A stretch of DNA of 64,000 bases from Pararge aegeria (GCF_905163445.1 NC_053197.1:10230001-10294000), one strand, 5' to 3'; positions 22,098 to 34,764 are shown, counted from the stretch's first letter. Made by a program: numbers and translations. The notes: a model not told the origin generated them from the letters alone.

Positions 22098-22161
22098 TAC
22101 AGTGCGTAAAGCAAGGTGCGTTTTAGTGCATAACGCACTAAACCTTGCTTTACGCACTGTA
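22098..22161. repeat. 64-nt hairpin, 20 + 8 bp stem
   Basis: tacagtgcgtaaagcaaggt (22098-22117) pairs perfectly with accttgctttacgcactgta (22142-22161). Inside, tttagtgc (22122-22129) pairs with gcactaaa (22135-22142), with a 4-nt bulge and a 5-nt loop. Its size resembles a microRNA precursor, but the almost complete pairing is more typical of a recent inverted duplication. Confidence 0.8.
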
Positions 22162-22229
22162 CTTGAAATTGTATCATAGAAAATTCCAATTTAATAAAGA
22201 CAACGAATAGTCTACAGTCAACTTAGAGA

Positions 22230-22360
22230 ACCTGATGTGCGTTTCCGACATTGGAGCAGTATGATGCGTATGTGCTCTAAAGCCCTCTCTCCTGTGGAAC
22301 AGGAAACCTGCGTTCAGCAACGGTCGTTAATAGGCTGCATTATGATGATAATGAAAACTT
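22230..22360 (+). mobile_element. RTE-type LINE 3'-end fragment
   Basis: 'ggaaacctgcgttcagcaac' followed by 'ggtcgttaataggctgcatt' and atgatgataatga matches, from memory, the 3' end of lepidopteran RTE LINEs (cctgtgcccagcagtgg, then ATGATG repeats). Confidence 0.55.
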
Positions 22361-22480
22361 GCCCATGATTTATTTATCAATAATCGTCTACTTCGTTGTT
22401 TTTTTTATTACTGAAGCTCGTGTTCGGATACAAGTTCCTTCGTAGCGTTTTATGTCACAGCATACGAGTACCACCCGGAT

Positions 22481-22800
22481 CTATTCTTGCCATTTCTGAT
22501 AGCTTCTGTAATATGGAGGTAATCGGCCACGTAGTCTTTTACCGTCCACCTTACCTACCAAAATTAGCTTATCCAGATTACTGGGCAGGCGTAGGGCAAT
22601 GTGACCATAGTAGCTAAGAATATTCTTGTAGCATGATGTGGAGAGCCTTGCGTTAATACGTAGCTGCTCCAGGATCGATATATTTGTTCTTCTAGCAGTC
22701 CATTGTAGCATCCTTCTCCAACACCACAATTCAACGCGTCAATTTTTTTTTCTTCCAGCCGCTCGAACTGTCCATGCATCAGAACCGTTGTTGGAGTAGT
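22481..22800 (-). pseudogene. RTE-type endonuclease-reverse transcriptase, C-terminal relic
   Basis: The minus frame 22481-22729 reads WCWRRMLQWTARRTN, then SILEQLRINARLS, YYGHIALRLPSNLDKLI and GKVDGKRLRGRLP. These are the hallmark C-terminal phrases of insect RTE-like 'endonuclease-reverse transcriptase' proteins. Just upstream, HGQFERLEEKKIDALN belongs in the same order but lies in another frame (22564-22779), so there is a one-base frameshift near 22732. The catalytic RT core and endonuclease are absent, and the C-terminus ends early at a stop. It lies opposite to the 3'-end fragment at 22230, so the two are separate insertions. Confidence 0.75.
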
Positions 22801-23146
22801 CTTTTTTTTGTGGTGCCGGATACCTTCCTGTTATGCAAAATTCTTGTTAATTTGGTCTATTTCTTTTTATTATTTTATCAATAAATATCTGTAAATAAAA
22901 AACATAAAATGTAGTTCTGTAAAGAAACCACGATCTCTAAAAATACAACAGGTTTTAGCACGAAAGTTTGAAAAATCATCACAAATTAAATCGTATTCAA
23001 TACGGGTTTGTAATTTGCAGCGTATTAAGCCAAATTCGGTCAAATTAGTGTGCATACAACTTATAATATTTCCCAAATGCAAATTTTGCCCGCGGCCCGC
23101 AACAGTTGCTCTATGGAAACGTTCGTTATTATTATTTTTGTGAAGG

Positions 23147-23214
23147 TAAATAATTTTTAACCATATTTTCAATATGGTTAAAAATTAAATGAAAATATGG
23201 TTAAAAATTATTTA
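23147..23214. repeat. 25-bp perfect inverted repeat
   Basis: Arms 23147-23171 and 23190-23214 (taaataatttttaaccatat and the reverse) are exactly complementary. The 18-nt spacer contains a further copy of atatggttaaaaatta, so three related units are stacked, one of them inverted. Confidence 0.85.
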
Positions 23215-26200
23215 TATTGTATAGGCCGGTTTAAAGTATTAATTTAGTAACAAAAAAAGTTAGTTTACGATACTCGCTTTAGCCAGTTCTCCTATATCAC
23301 ATCTCTAATATAATAGGTGCCAAATATTCTATTAAATTGACTGCTATTTTTACAAATGCGATAAAGATTGTTTTGTAAATGTTATTGAATAATTTTCAAG
23401 TAATGAAGAAACCTACAAACTGTTAAAAAAACCTCATAATGGAATAAATTAACGATTCAATAACAACCGTTACAAGAAAAATATACTTAAAGAAATAATT
23501 GATTCTAATTTTTTAATTTATTATTTTTAATACTACTCGACTTTATTGCGTCACTATACTTTTGCTTGTCAGCACTTGGATGAATTGCTGTCGTGTGCAG
23601 TTAAGATTATAACTCCACGAAGAATTGGGCAAGAAATAAATTCCAAAATTATATTATGTTAATTATATTTTAAAATGAAGTCTATAATGTACATACGCTA
23701 TCAGGATTACTTGTTTGACAAAAATACCTTAATACGCAATAAAAAAATACTAAATAAAATGTACAATAATGATTGTAATCTAGAAATTGTGTGAACTAAA
23801 ATATTAACTTAAGTTATTGTACTGAGTTCATAGGAATTTTACGACATTCGTAACCCAAGTTACATTATTTTTATTAGAGTTTGAGCGCTCCTTTGAGCTT
23901 AAAAACATAATATAAATACTTACTATAACATTGCAAAATATGAAAGCTAAACCATGTTATGTGTAAAAAATAGTTTATGTGTTAATTTTGGGTACAATAA
24001 ACCTCCATTCAAAATTTCATTCAAAGCCGTTCAGTAATTTTTGCGTGAAAGATTAACAATCATTCATGTTAGCGACGCAAATAGCCCTCTAGTTAATTAT
24101 TAATTAATGAAATATAAATAATTAATATTATATAATTGTGCTCCAATAAATCTTATCTATGGTTTAATAAAATAAATAATGTGCAAAAAACGGAACGTAG
24201 GTGGCGGGGGGTGGCAAAGCGTCATTGGGACAACCGCGGCGGTTTAAATTGGAGACGTTGACCGCAACCGACCGCAGCCGCATGGTTTTTAAATCTCGCC
24301 TACCGCTACACACGTTCCGCCAGACAAGGCAGTATAGAAATCCTGTGTTTTCTCTTGCCCTGACCCCTAAAATCCATACTGCGTTTATTATATTAGTAAG
24401 ATGTTTTTTTTTTTTAAATCATCCAAGTGGGTACTGTCACAAAGTCGTACTCCGCAAACCGCAAACCTGTGTGGCTTTCAGTTCCTCCTCTATAGTTAAA
24501 TTGAGCAAACTTGGAGAGCAGCCAACTAAAAAATTAAATCCACGTGACACAGTTACGTGAACTATTCACACAATATACGGAATAAACACGAAAACTGTCT
24601 TGGTACAAACTTGCTCTATTTATTTTTATATCCTTGTTTATCTCACAGAAGTAATGAAAGATTTGCTTGTTTTTAATTTCAGTACGTTTATTTTGTGTTT
24701 GTATATACTCGTATGTAGTTAACTCAAAAGATAATACCAATGACAGTTTATTGTACAATACAAGTAGATTATTTTGGACCTAAATAAGTTCAAACTAACT
24801 ACGTAGGTTCAAAGTACCTATGTATTAGACGCATTTATAATATTGATCTAAGAGATGATTTTTTTTAACATGAGGTTGCTTGGAAGCAGTCAACTCCGCT
24901 TTTATCTGCCACAGGATAAATTGTGAAGAGGTTGTATTGTCAAATAATGATTTAAAAAAATAAACATTTGCTGGGTTTCTTATCGGCTTTTTCTCGGTAG
25001 GATTTGCATTTTAAACCGAAAGTAGAGCCATTCTAAATATATATCAACATTTAAAAAGAAGATAGGCGTACTTTATATAAATACATCTAGTTTTTTTTTC
25101 ATTTGCAGAGATTTTCTTGCTTATGCAATGGGCTAAATGTATGTATGGACTACTTACTACCTATGGTTTATCAGGGGATACTTAAGTGTTAAACTCAACT
25201 AGATACAATGTGTTACGGCAGCAAGGTATTTGTTTCAATAAAAATATTTTAATTGATTGGTTCCAATATTCTGCTCCTTTTTCTTCAAAATATCGGACCT
25301 GGCTTTCACATTTGTTCTGCCTGTTTAATTTGTCCTTACCCAAAGTGTACCAAATCGGTCCACATTCTTTAGCCACTATCTGTCTGGCTGACCGTCTGTC
25401 TATCAGAAGGTAATCGGTCGTGTAATGGGCAGCTATTTAAAATTTTCAGAAAATTCGTGCTTTTATATCTGTCTCGCACTTGGCCAGTTTTTAGAATAAG
25501 TAAAACCAACAACACTGCATAAATTATAAGGCGATTAGGTGCGGCTTCGAAAGACAAAAGGGCTGACAACTTTTTCTCTACAAATCCGCTTAGCGATTTA
25601 GAGAGAGAGAGGTGCGGGGAGAGTTTCTGTGGACAGCCTTATTAGAACCCTTTAAAAGCGTTTAATTTTGCCCGCTGTTTTCGTTATTCAGAAGACTACA
25701 CCAACGCAGATTATAAATTATATTCTACCTAATAAAATTTGCTTTTGGCAGTAATGAGTCCTATTACTTATTTTAATATACACTTGCGCTTGTCCACAAT
25801 GTCAACGGACGGAAAGTTTAAATGTGTTTTAAGATGGGATGCCCTTGCCTAGAAAGTTTATTCTTGATTATAAAGTAAACAAGTTTTAATGATATTGTGA
25901 TGTAAAAAAGACACGCAAATTGCGTTGCGCGACATGATTGAATATTGACGACACCACAATTCTAGCAATAATGTAGCCAAGTATTTTTGCATTCCGAAAA
26001 AACCAAACAAAACGGATTACTTGTAAGGACCTATTCCTTCTCTTACTCTACCCATCTAAAAGTACTTTTCCTCCTAAGCTGTGAGCTACGAAAAAAGGTA
26101 GACTACGAAACTATGGGACCGTTTCCAAGCTAATTTGGTAAATGCCATCCTTAACACGCATTTGTACAAAAACCTACCTTAGTTGAACATGTTTCAACCA

Positions 26201-26542
26201 GTGCTTAGCTAACCTATGGCACATTTAAAGGTAGAACTGCGCCATCTCCGCCAGCGAAACTGACTTGATTATTTGTTAGAGCTCCTCGACCTGCCCCACC
26301 GAACACATTAAACCTGATGTCAAGTACAGTAAGTACTAACACTGTATGTAAATTCTAATAACGGCTTGTTGGCTTGTGACGTAGAATCGTGTAAGAAAAT
26401 AATAAGGCCTTCTTGGTGTGATCACACACACATCACACATCCTTAACTACACATTCTCGCTAGTCTTTATTCAAAAAGCAGCTTTAGTTTGCATAGTTTA
26501 TTTACATAAGCTAAGGTCGCATACAAGTACTTGCCTAGCATC
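23215..26542. other. Long intergenic stretch, one repeat scrap, one odd ORF
   Basis: Bases about 24005-24085 ('ccgttcagtaatttttgcgtg' type, then 'cgcaaatagccctctagtta') recall the 3' part of dispersed lepidopteran repeats. A 119-codon plus frame (24201-24560) opens at GTG with a G+C-rich first third (MAGGGKASLGQPRRFKLE); its first ATG is residue 28, and no family is recognised. Opposed 64- and 75-codon frames at 25182-25413 are mutual shadows. Confidence 0.4.
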
Positions 26543-26808
26543 GAATAAATAATAAATAAATAAATATACTTCGACAATACACACACCGCCATCTAGTCCC
26601 AAAGTAAGCGTAGCTTGTGTTATGGGAACTAAGATAAATGATGAATATTTTTATGAATAATATACATAAATACTTATAATATAACATATTCCACCCAGAC
26701 ACTGAACAACATTCATGTTCTTCACACAAACATTTTCCATTTTCCATCGAACACACGGCCTTGAACTCAGAAAGCAGGGTCGCTGCCCACTGCGCCAATC
26801 GGCCGTCA
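26543..26808 (-). mobile_element. SINE, family A, copy 4
   Basis: The A box TGGCGCAGTGGG is intact, but the head loses 'tcccacaac' after gtgttcgat, damaging the B box. Body and (TTTA)n tail are complete. The 87-codon minus frame 26535-26798 is internal to it. Confidence 0.9.
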
Positions 26809-28284
26809 AATATTATAAGATAACGCTACTACTAACGTAGCTTTTAAAATCGGTGGCCCTTGTTCTTTGTACAAGCTCCCAGAGATCAATGGAGAAACAA
26901 AACGATGAGCGATGAGCTAGTAAAAAATATACCTATATGATTGAGCAGTTTGAGCTATGGTTTGGACTGTGGTTGATGCTTGATGGTTTTGAGTTTTTTA
27001 AGCATTTAAAAACATCGATGTATGGAAGGTATACAGAAGTACAAATGTGTTGTACAAGCACAATTTTGGAAATTAATATATCCTAAAAATACATTTTATA
27101 TATTAGGAATTAAAAAATCTTTTAATATATATAAATTTTCTTGCGAAATGTCTGTAGTAATTTAGCTTATGATGCTTAATTTTATTGCGCATCAAGAACT
27201 GTCTTATCTAAAAAAGAACTCATCAAAGCAAACATTCCGATTAGAATCTTTGTGTACGGGAATAAATTTGTCGTCAGCTGCTCGGTTGTTTGATCAACAG
27301 ATTAAAAAGTCGGCAAATGCGGCGAGGAAATGGTGCAGTTTGAAGTTGAGAAACTTTTGTACAAACAGTATGCGAACATCGAAAGCTGCATATTTGCATA
27401 GCATAACTTTAAATTGTCTCTTATACGGGTAGTGTATTCTTATATTGAAAAGGTCAGGTAATATCTGCCTGACCTGAAAATTTTCCGATATGATCCGACC
27501 TCTATCTTATCGCTGGTTTGACTCTTAATGTAACTTTTATCTGCGGATGGTCATCATCGAATCATCGAAGCTATTATCTATATTTACTTATAAGAATTGT
27601 AATGAATCTACGGATGAATTTATAAATCACTCTTTAGTCACTTTCGTAATATGTACAGCGTTTTGTCATTTGGTCTGGTAATAAAACATTAATTAAAGAT
27701 TCATGCAGGTTAACTCTACTACTGTCACTAACACTAACCTTATAAGTTCGGTATAAAAATCTTGCAAAATTTGTTTAAAATTAATGTTTCCCTTCTATGT
27801 GCTCTCACCATCTTTATCCATTTTTCATAAGCATCATATTACTGTGTTAATTTTCGGGATATGCTCTGATGAGACTGATGTTTCTCAAAGGGTCAGAATT
27901 AGCATGAGAGCACGTTTGAGGGATAATAAAGTGGTGGTAGTTGGCGACTAGTGCACCTTAGGGGCTAATTTTCCTTAGCAAGTAATGATTATAAGCCGAC
28001 CCGCAATATGCTAATGTTGTAGCCTCCGGCAAACCATAGGGCGCTCCTGTGCTATATTCCTTTTTGTATTGCCTAAGATTACTTGTGTGTATAATTTAAT
28101 TAATGATTCAGAAAGTTTTGTACTCTGTCTTATATTTTTAAAAGACTACAGCTGATACAACAACAAATCTTCGCCCCGTTAGAGTTGAATAAAAAAACCT
28201 TTGCATTAATTTATGCTTAGGAAATATTGCGTATGCATGCATACTATATCATGTTATACTATATATATGTTATATATATATATG
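26809..28284. other. Intergenic, nothing recognised
   Basis: An 87-codon plus frame at 27169-27432 (MMLNFIAHQELSYLKK at its start; basic, two Cys) has an ATG start and ordinary codons, yet matches no family I know. It is worth only a database search. Confidence 0.35.
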
Positions 28285-28460
28285 GTTTATAGTTTCGTCC
28301 GAGAGGTATACAACGGTGTTCCCCGGGCGTCTAACAAAGCCAACTAGAGGGATAGGCCGTGGTGGTTTTTAGTTTGGGTATACCCCATTTAGAGGGGGGA
28401 GTCCCATATAAAGGAGGAGATAACAATAACGCTTTTCCACCACCCCAAAAAAAGGGGGTT
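28285..28460 (+). repeat. G-rich block, possible dispersed repeat
   Basis: 'acaacggtgttccccgggcg', 'agccaactagagggatagg' and 'tttagaggggggagtcccat' make a sharply G+C-richer island. I associate the wording with a lepidopteran repeat, but no second copy lies here. Confidence 0.35.
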
Positions 28461-29559
28461 TATTTTTTAAACTAACTACTCGACTAATAAGAGCTTTTTT
28501 ATGCATCCAAACCTGATAAATAAATTACTGTAATTTTCGTGCACAAGAAAATTAGGCATTCATTTTTACTATTTGTAAAGTTTGATTCAAGATAATAAAT
28601 AGCTAGGTTAAGGTGTATTTCAACGGACCTAATATGCTGATACCATACACAATTATTTACTTAAGGCACAAAGCTAAATTAAACGGCTTTATCATACAAA
28701 ATAGAAACTTCGTAAACCCCTCTAGGGAGTATTATACGCTACGTCTATTGTATGAATAGAAAATTACTCAATTAACAAAACATCAAGAGCGTAAAGGATT
28801 TATTTTCCGCGTTAAATGTAGATATCTTTTGGATCCTACAGAGACTTACTGAGATGAGAATACTCCATTTAAACGATTAAGCTGTTAATAAGCGAACCCA
28901 ACTAACAAAAGGGTGACAAATAAATTGTTTGGTGCGCTTTCAAAGCGTAATCCGTCAGCATAGAATCATCAAGCAGCTTAGCATACTATAAATTAAACTG
29001 CCACTCTATGTAGATTTATGTTCACAAAAATGCCCAGACTGATTTTATATATTTCGCATTTCGCAACTGTTGTTTACTTCGCTCGCTTCGTTATTTTTTT
29101 TAACTCCACAAGATCTGTCGGTTTTTGAGTGCCAAGAATTATCCTATCTCCTTCTCTACAATTAACTCTCTTCTCTCTTAAATCTACTTCGTAAATTTAA
29201 TTAAAGTCTATTCAGTGGTTTAGGCGTGAAAAGATTACAAACAAAAAGTAAGTTTTGTACCTAAAAAAATTACTATAATAATGATTGGATGGGGTAACCA
29301 GGGCCCAGATTTCATTGCTATGTTCTTTGATTACTTTGCCGATTCACGTGACGAGCCACTAATGCATTAAAAATGAAAATAACACTGCTCAAGTGTATTT
29401 ATTTTCTAATGTCATGGTTCAATAGTTTTGAGATGTACTAAACATCTCACTATTGAGCCAGGTTTGATCAGATTTAATTCAGAAATAAAATTATGAGGTC
29501 AGATTTTCACTGAACATTACGTACTGTAAAATTATTGATTTAGAATGTAAGGATTGATT
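28461..29559. other. Intergenic; stem-loop at 29416-29459
   Basis: ggttcaatag (29416-29425) pairs with ctattgagcc (29450-29459), and tgagatgt pairs with acatctca around actaa. Bases about 29195-29255 ('tattcagtggtttaggcgtg') echo a dispersed repeat. Confidence 0.45.
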
Positions 29560-29700
29560 GTTAAACAATCCGCACTGGGCCAGCGTGGTGGACTACGTCC
29601 TTAACCCCTTCTAATTGTGGGGGGTGACCCGTGCCCTGTAATAATATATATATATAATAGTAATATATAGGTAATGGGTTGATATGATAATAATGATGAT
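29560..29700 (+). mobile_element. SINE, family D, 3' fragment
   Basis: 'caatccgcactgggccagcg', 'tggtggactacgtccttaac', 'gacccgtgccctgta' and 'ggtaatgggttgatatgata' match the tail of 60552-60856. An AT dinucleotide stretch (29642-29670) interrupts it. Confidence 0.75.
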
Positions 29701-30377
29701 TATTTAATTTATAGTAAATAATTTATTTGTAGTGGTTTTCTTGTTTTTTTTTTTTATTACCTTAATTTTCTAATATTAATAAAAAATTGATTTTGATTTG
29801 AGAGATTTGATGAAGATTCTTCTATTTAAAAATTCCGATTGAACGCAATTCCTGTTTTAAGTGTCGCGCCGAAAAACGTTATACAAATTAAAAAATATGC
29901 ATTATGGTCATCGTTTTAAAAGTGCAGAATGGATTAAATTCGGGATGCTTTTAAAAATTACATTTATTAAATTTTTTAACGTTATTGCACCCGGTATCCG
30001 TTGATTATTCCAATTTTTCGCATCGCCCGCTCCCATTAATTGTTTTGCCAGTCCACCCAATTCGTTCTTCAGTTAGCTTTACAATTTCAAAGTGTCATTT
30101 GATTCGTGATGGATTTCGGAGGTTTTTTTTTGGCAATTTCACGCTCTGTGGCAATTCCCGATGGATTCTCTTTTGTTTCATCGAGTACATGAATAGTTGG
30201 GGTATTAAGTGGAGTCATCTGAACACAATCAACAGATCCAAGTGGAGATGAAATGGAAATTGACACGCATAAATCAGTATTTTTCGTTGTACAGACACAG
30301 ATGGTGTTAACAAAAATCATACCAGAGTGTTACCCTACAATATTACAATCACCTCACTAAATTTACTTATTCTATTC
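29701..30377. other. Intergenic; two opposed ORFs at 29985-30320
   Basis: The plus frame (88 codons) and the minus frame (77 codons) overlap. The minus one contains TPTIHVLDETKENPSGIATE and a lysine-rich end, looks more protein-like and could be a worn exon or transposon piece. No family identified. Confidence 0.3.
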
Positions 30378-30500
30378 CACTACAAGTTTGCCCTTTACTG
30401 CCGTTTCATCTGGTGGCTTGTGATGATACAGTTTAAGATGTGTAAGGAAGGCACGTTTTTCTCTTTAGGATGGTAAATAACGTCGGCCGCAGCCTTTCAC
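30378..30500 (-). mobile_element. LINE/SINE 3'-tail fragment
   Basis: 'cactacaagtttgccctt', 'tactgccgtttcatctggtg' and 'tgtgatgatacagtttaaga' are the reverse of the tail seen on the LINE at 5177-5230. Confidence 0.6.
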
Positions 30501-33500
30501 TACCAGACCAGACTTCGGCAGACAGAGAACATACTGAAATTATTAATACCTAGTTTGATTTAATTTGATTTCGCCAAAAGCAGTTTTGCCGAGTTGCCGT
30601 GCAAGGTAACGCAGGTTTATTTAGATCCCCCGGAAGAGTTACTCTGGTTTAAGACGTGCATGCTATTAATATATGTTGTATTTACATTAAGATCAGTGCA
30701 GTGATGGAATCAAAGTCGCATTTTCTATTGTTCACTTCAAAATATTAACTAGCATAGTTTTTGTTTTTTATAGTATTATATGACGGTCATTATTCTGTAA
30801 TTTAGGTGTTACGCAAAAACAGCAGTCGAGCGCGCTCTGTCACAGAAAGCTCTACGACTACTAAAATATTAGATGTAGTGAAATTTTCACACTGCATGGG
30901 CCAGGTTCTTACCGAGTTGGTACTAAATATGGCAGTGTATACTAATGTAATAAAATAAAACCATCAGTATTTTCAGGGATACCATAAAAATGGCCTATAA
31001 GAATGACTAATGTCATTATTTATCTATGTATCTATAAGTAAGTGCATATATAAGAATTCATTCTTATTCTTGAATAACTACAAGTAACATGTTAATATAA
31101 TTATTATAGCAACAAAGTTTCAAGCTACAAGTACGTTTGACGGGACGTTACCGTGTCCATTTAATAAATTTAAGCAAGAGGAACTTTTACATGCAACGAT
31201 GTTATAACAACCATACGATAAAAAATATTTATCTTTTATGTAAACAATATATGTAATAACAATGGTAGTATCTATTTTTTTAGTACTTTAAACAGAAACT
31301 CTTATTATTTACGTCTATCCCTTGTCCATCTGCATGGTACAAAAGTATTTTTAAGGCGGTATAAAGCTGACATCTCTATTTCCAATCAATAGCCAAGACA
31401 CCTCAGTATTAACCTATAAAATAATAATCTGCACAGGAAGCTGATGCTCCAATGCAGGTATGTGGATTTCCATTGATATTTTATCACACGTTAGCGATAA
31501 TACATAGAACCGGTGCTTTAACTGACTCACTAAGGCTCAGGTATGGATACTGCAAATTTCCTAACCCCGAGCTGGTGCCGAGAATTTTATTACGATTAAT
31601 CAAGCTATTTAACATGAAATATCGATTATAAAATTTCATTTAAGTCATTGGACTAATACTTGTTGTTACTAAATCTAAGTAAAAGATTTAGTACATTCAA
31701 ACAACTATTATTTTGTATAAATCATAACATAAATAATGTAGACAAAAAACCTGTCACCGCCTATTTTATGCTATTTATAGTTAAAACTTATTAGTGCATT
31801 CATTTAAACATGTTCATAGGTTCAAAAACACCAAAAAATTCTGCTGAGAGCAGGACTACGGCCGCGACATATCGTAATGTCCTCTTTACGTCAGGTAAAG
31901 AACGACTCACAACAAGATGTGTAAATGCAGAAGTCATTTAAATCACAGGCGCACCTAACGGAATTACGGTGGCGTGTTACCTCGTATGTTATTAAGAATC
32001 AATTTAGTACAAATTTAATTAAGATAATGGAATTTATAAATGTAAAAATTTCAACTAATTGTTATGAAAATGGCGGTTACAATTATAATATTTCTTCATG
32101 ATTATAACTACTGATAGCTTTCAACCGCGATTTCGTCCGCATGATTTTGTTTATCAAGTATCATTAATATTTATGACACTCTCAGGTAAAAGTCACGTCG
32201 AACTATTGCGTGAAAGAAATACCAAGAATGTCTCGGTTTTACTTACCCAATATTATAGTAAAATGAAATTTCAATGATATAAAATGCAGAGTTTATTTTT
32301 AAAAATATTAAGTATAGTTTTCATTAAAACAAAACAAAAAAAGTCACAGTAAAGCCGAAGTTCTAAGGGCTATCACCGTCTACTTTTATGAGTACTAGAT
32401 AATTGAAAAGAAAAGATAAATAGCATCGATCTTCTTACGTATACTTATCATCTAGTGAAGCAACTAAAAGTGGGCGTTAAACAAACACAAAGTTTTGGCT
32501 TCATCAACTCCCAAGTCGACTAGGATTTGACCCGCGACCAAAGTTTAATTATAATCTGAGTGCTGCTCACAGCTCAAGTTCGAGCACAATCGCAAACTTG
32601 GGACCTTGTTATGGATAATATGGCTTTGTTTATCGGATATTTGTCAAAATAGCGTAAACGTCTCGATAGCATTGTGGCAAGCTTACTCACTTTGCAAACA
32701 ACATATCCTGAATTCGAATTTGGCTGAAATAAGTTTAGCAAATTTTAAATGTTTTTTATTTGACAGGATACGATTTTCTACATAAAGCCATTGACAAGAA
32801 GCCATTTTTTTATCACGCCATCTATTGAAAGTAATCTGAAGCGAAAATCCCATGCAAAATATTTTACCAAGGTGAAAGGTTTGAAAATTGATTTTTACGT
32901 ATGCTGTTTAGTTAAATATTATACATAAACAGTTAAATATGGCATAGCGTTGCAAACAACCAAAAAAAAAATGTGTTATATTGACAGTTGAACTAAAAAT
33001 TGGTTACAGAAATATTGCTATTATCTTAAAATTACAAAAGTAATGACTTTTGTAGTATAACAGTGATATTAGATATGCATTATTTAAACAAACAAAAAGT
33101 AAAAAAAAAAAACTTTGGAGCTTGATACTAGGTTATCAGCGTTTAATCCTTTAAGTATCTCTTATTAGAACATAACTCATTATAAACTCAACATCAAACT
33201 ATTTGAACTTGCAATTTTTGTTATTTTTCTTCTTCAACCTTCTGGACACTTCTGTCAATACCCCTTACCCGGTAGGTAGGCCACTCGATACATTTTATTA
33301 CAGCCATTTTTATTATTTGTTATATAACTTTCCTCTTTGGAATCTAGGTTCCTCTCATTTTGAATTCGCATTCCAACTTATTTCGACCACAGATTATACA
33401 TATTTTGGGCCAGTTTGATCGAAGATACCTTTTTTTGTTAAATAAATCTATAGGCAAAGACATTTTGGCAAACAGTAATAAGTGTGAAAGTTTATGAATG

Positions 33501-33887
33501 TAACGCTGGAATGGCTTAATCACAAACTTTTATATAAAATTAACTAACACCCGCAATTTTATTATACAGTTCCGCGAAAAAGTAGAAAAATTATATGGAT
33601 GTAGCCGTGAGCGGAAACTAGTTAGCTCATAAAACATTGATTTTCTCTCTTCAAACTACAAACACAAACATGAAGAGTTTCTCACAGCTCTAACTTGGTG
33701 CAAAGTCGTCTGGAATATAAACAGGGTTTAATTATAAGCTGCATTAACAAGCGTTCTCGCACACTTTGCGGATACCAAGGTTACAACCACGACCGTCCTT
33801 CGGCGTTATGAAGCTCGGGGTTAGATGATTCAGGTACCAATTTTAAAGCTGGCAAGGATCAGGATGCCATTTTATTTATAATTAATA
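30501..33887. other. Long intergenic stretch, little recognised
   Basis: At 32126-32150 'caaccgcgatttcgtccgca' repeats the dispersed-repeat phrase of 61-95. At about 32520 'aggatttgacccgcgacc' looks like a tRNA T arm in reverse, without an A box. The 71-codon frame 33203-33418 is Phe/Leu/Tyr-rich and unconvincing. Confidence 0.4.
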
Positions 33888-34125
33888 CTTGACCGGATGA
33901 CCCACCGGATGGTGAGTAGAAAACCACCGACTATAAACAGAGCAACCTTTCGCAGTGCATACAAGAAAACATCCTGCAAAGTGCAAAACTTTGCAGGATG
34001 TTTCTGTGTCCATCAACCAGGCGTAAATGCGAAGACTTCAGGTCGAAAAACAGCATTGCGACAATGCTACTTAGTGGCAGAAATAAGCATGAGCCGTACT
34101 TCCCCGGACTTCTGCTACTAAACAA
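33888..34125 (+). mobile_element. Repeat family C, copy 1, with internal hairpin
   Basis: The order 'ggatggtgagtagaaaacca', 'gcaaccttt', 'acagcattgcgacaatgcta', 'cttagtggcagaaataagca', 'acttccccggactt' matches 40083-40360 and 59565-59815. Frames 33897-34121 (+) and 33931-34125 (-) are shadows inside it. Unlike the other copies it carries a perfect 15-bp hairpin. Confidence 0.75.
33967..34003. repeat. Perfect 15-bp hairpin inside family C
   Basis: aaacatcctgcaaag (33967-33981) and ctttgcaggatgttt (33989-34003) flank tgcaaaa. Other copies have only one arm equivalent, so this is a local inverted duplication. Confidence 0.8.
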
Positions 34126-34505
34126 TTAAACCTAATATTCATTAAAAGAACTCCTCATGCTTACTTTTCTGAACACATTCTTGAATAGAGAGCAAGTCGT
34201 TCTTACTGGCCACATGTTCGGCCGCACAAGAATTGCGTTGACACGATGACCTGTATAAAGGAAAGTTTGGCAATAATGAATTGTTTTAGTAGTGATGTTA
34301 TGTAGTGCGGTATGACGTCGTGTTCGATGCCTGTGAGGTACTATTTAACCTGACCCTTGCAGCTACTATCGCAAAGTGCGCGAAGGCCTTTACTTAGGGC
34401 ATAATCTTTACATTACACTGTCGATATAATATTTTACACTATCCTCTGAGACAGATCTACTCTACTCAATCAGATAAAGTATAATGTATTTTCTGGTATT
34501 TGTAT

Positions 34506-34764
34506 AAATAAATAAATATTCTACCACAATACACACATCGCCATCTAGCCCCAAAGTAAGCGTAGCTTGTGTTATGGGTTCTAAGATGACTGATACATAT
34601 TTTTTTTGAGTAATATACATAACTACTTATAATATACATGTAAACAACCAGACACTGAAAGACATTCATGTTCATCACACAAACATTTTCCAGTTGTGGG
34701 AATCGAGCCCACGGCCTTAGACTCAGAAAGCAGGGACGCTGCTCACTGCGCCAATCGGCCGTCA
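34506..34764 (-). mobile_element. SINE, family A, copy 5
   Basis: Full length. The A box reads TGGCGCAGTGAG (one change) and the B box GGCTCGATTCC (one change). Confidence 0.9.

Noticed and set aside
30087..30320. 77-codon minus frame with TPTIHVLDETKENPSG, considered a host exon
   Set aside because: No splice sites, start context or known family could be shown; kept only as a note.
32515..32545. tRNA T-arm-like 'aggatttgacccgcgacc' on the minus strand
   Set aside because: No A box, D arm or acceptor pairing nearby; too short to call a tRNA or SINE.
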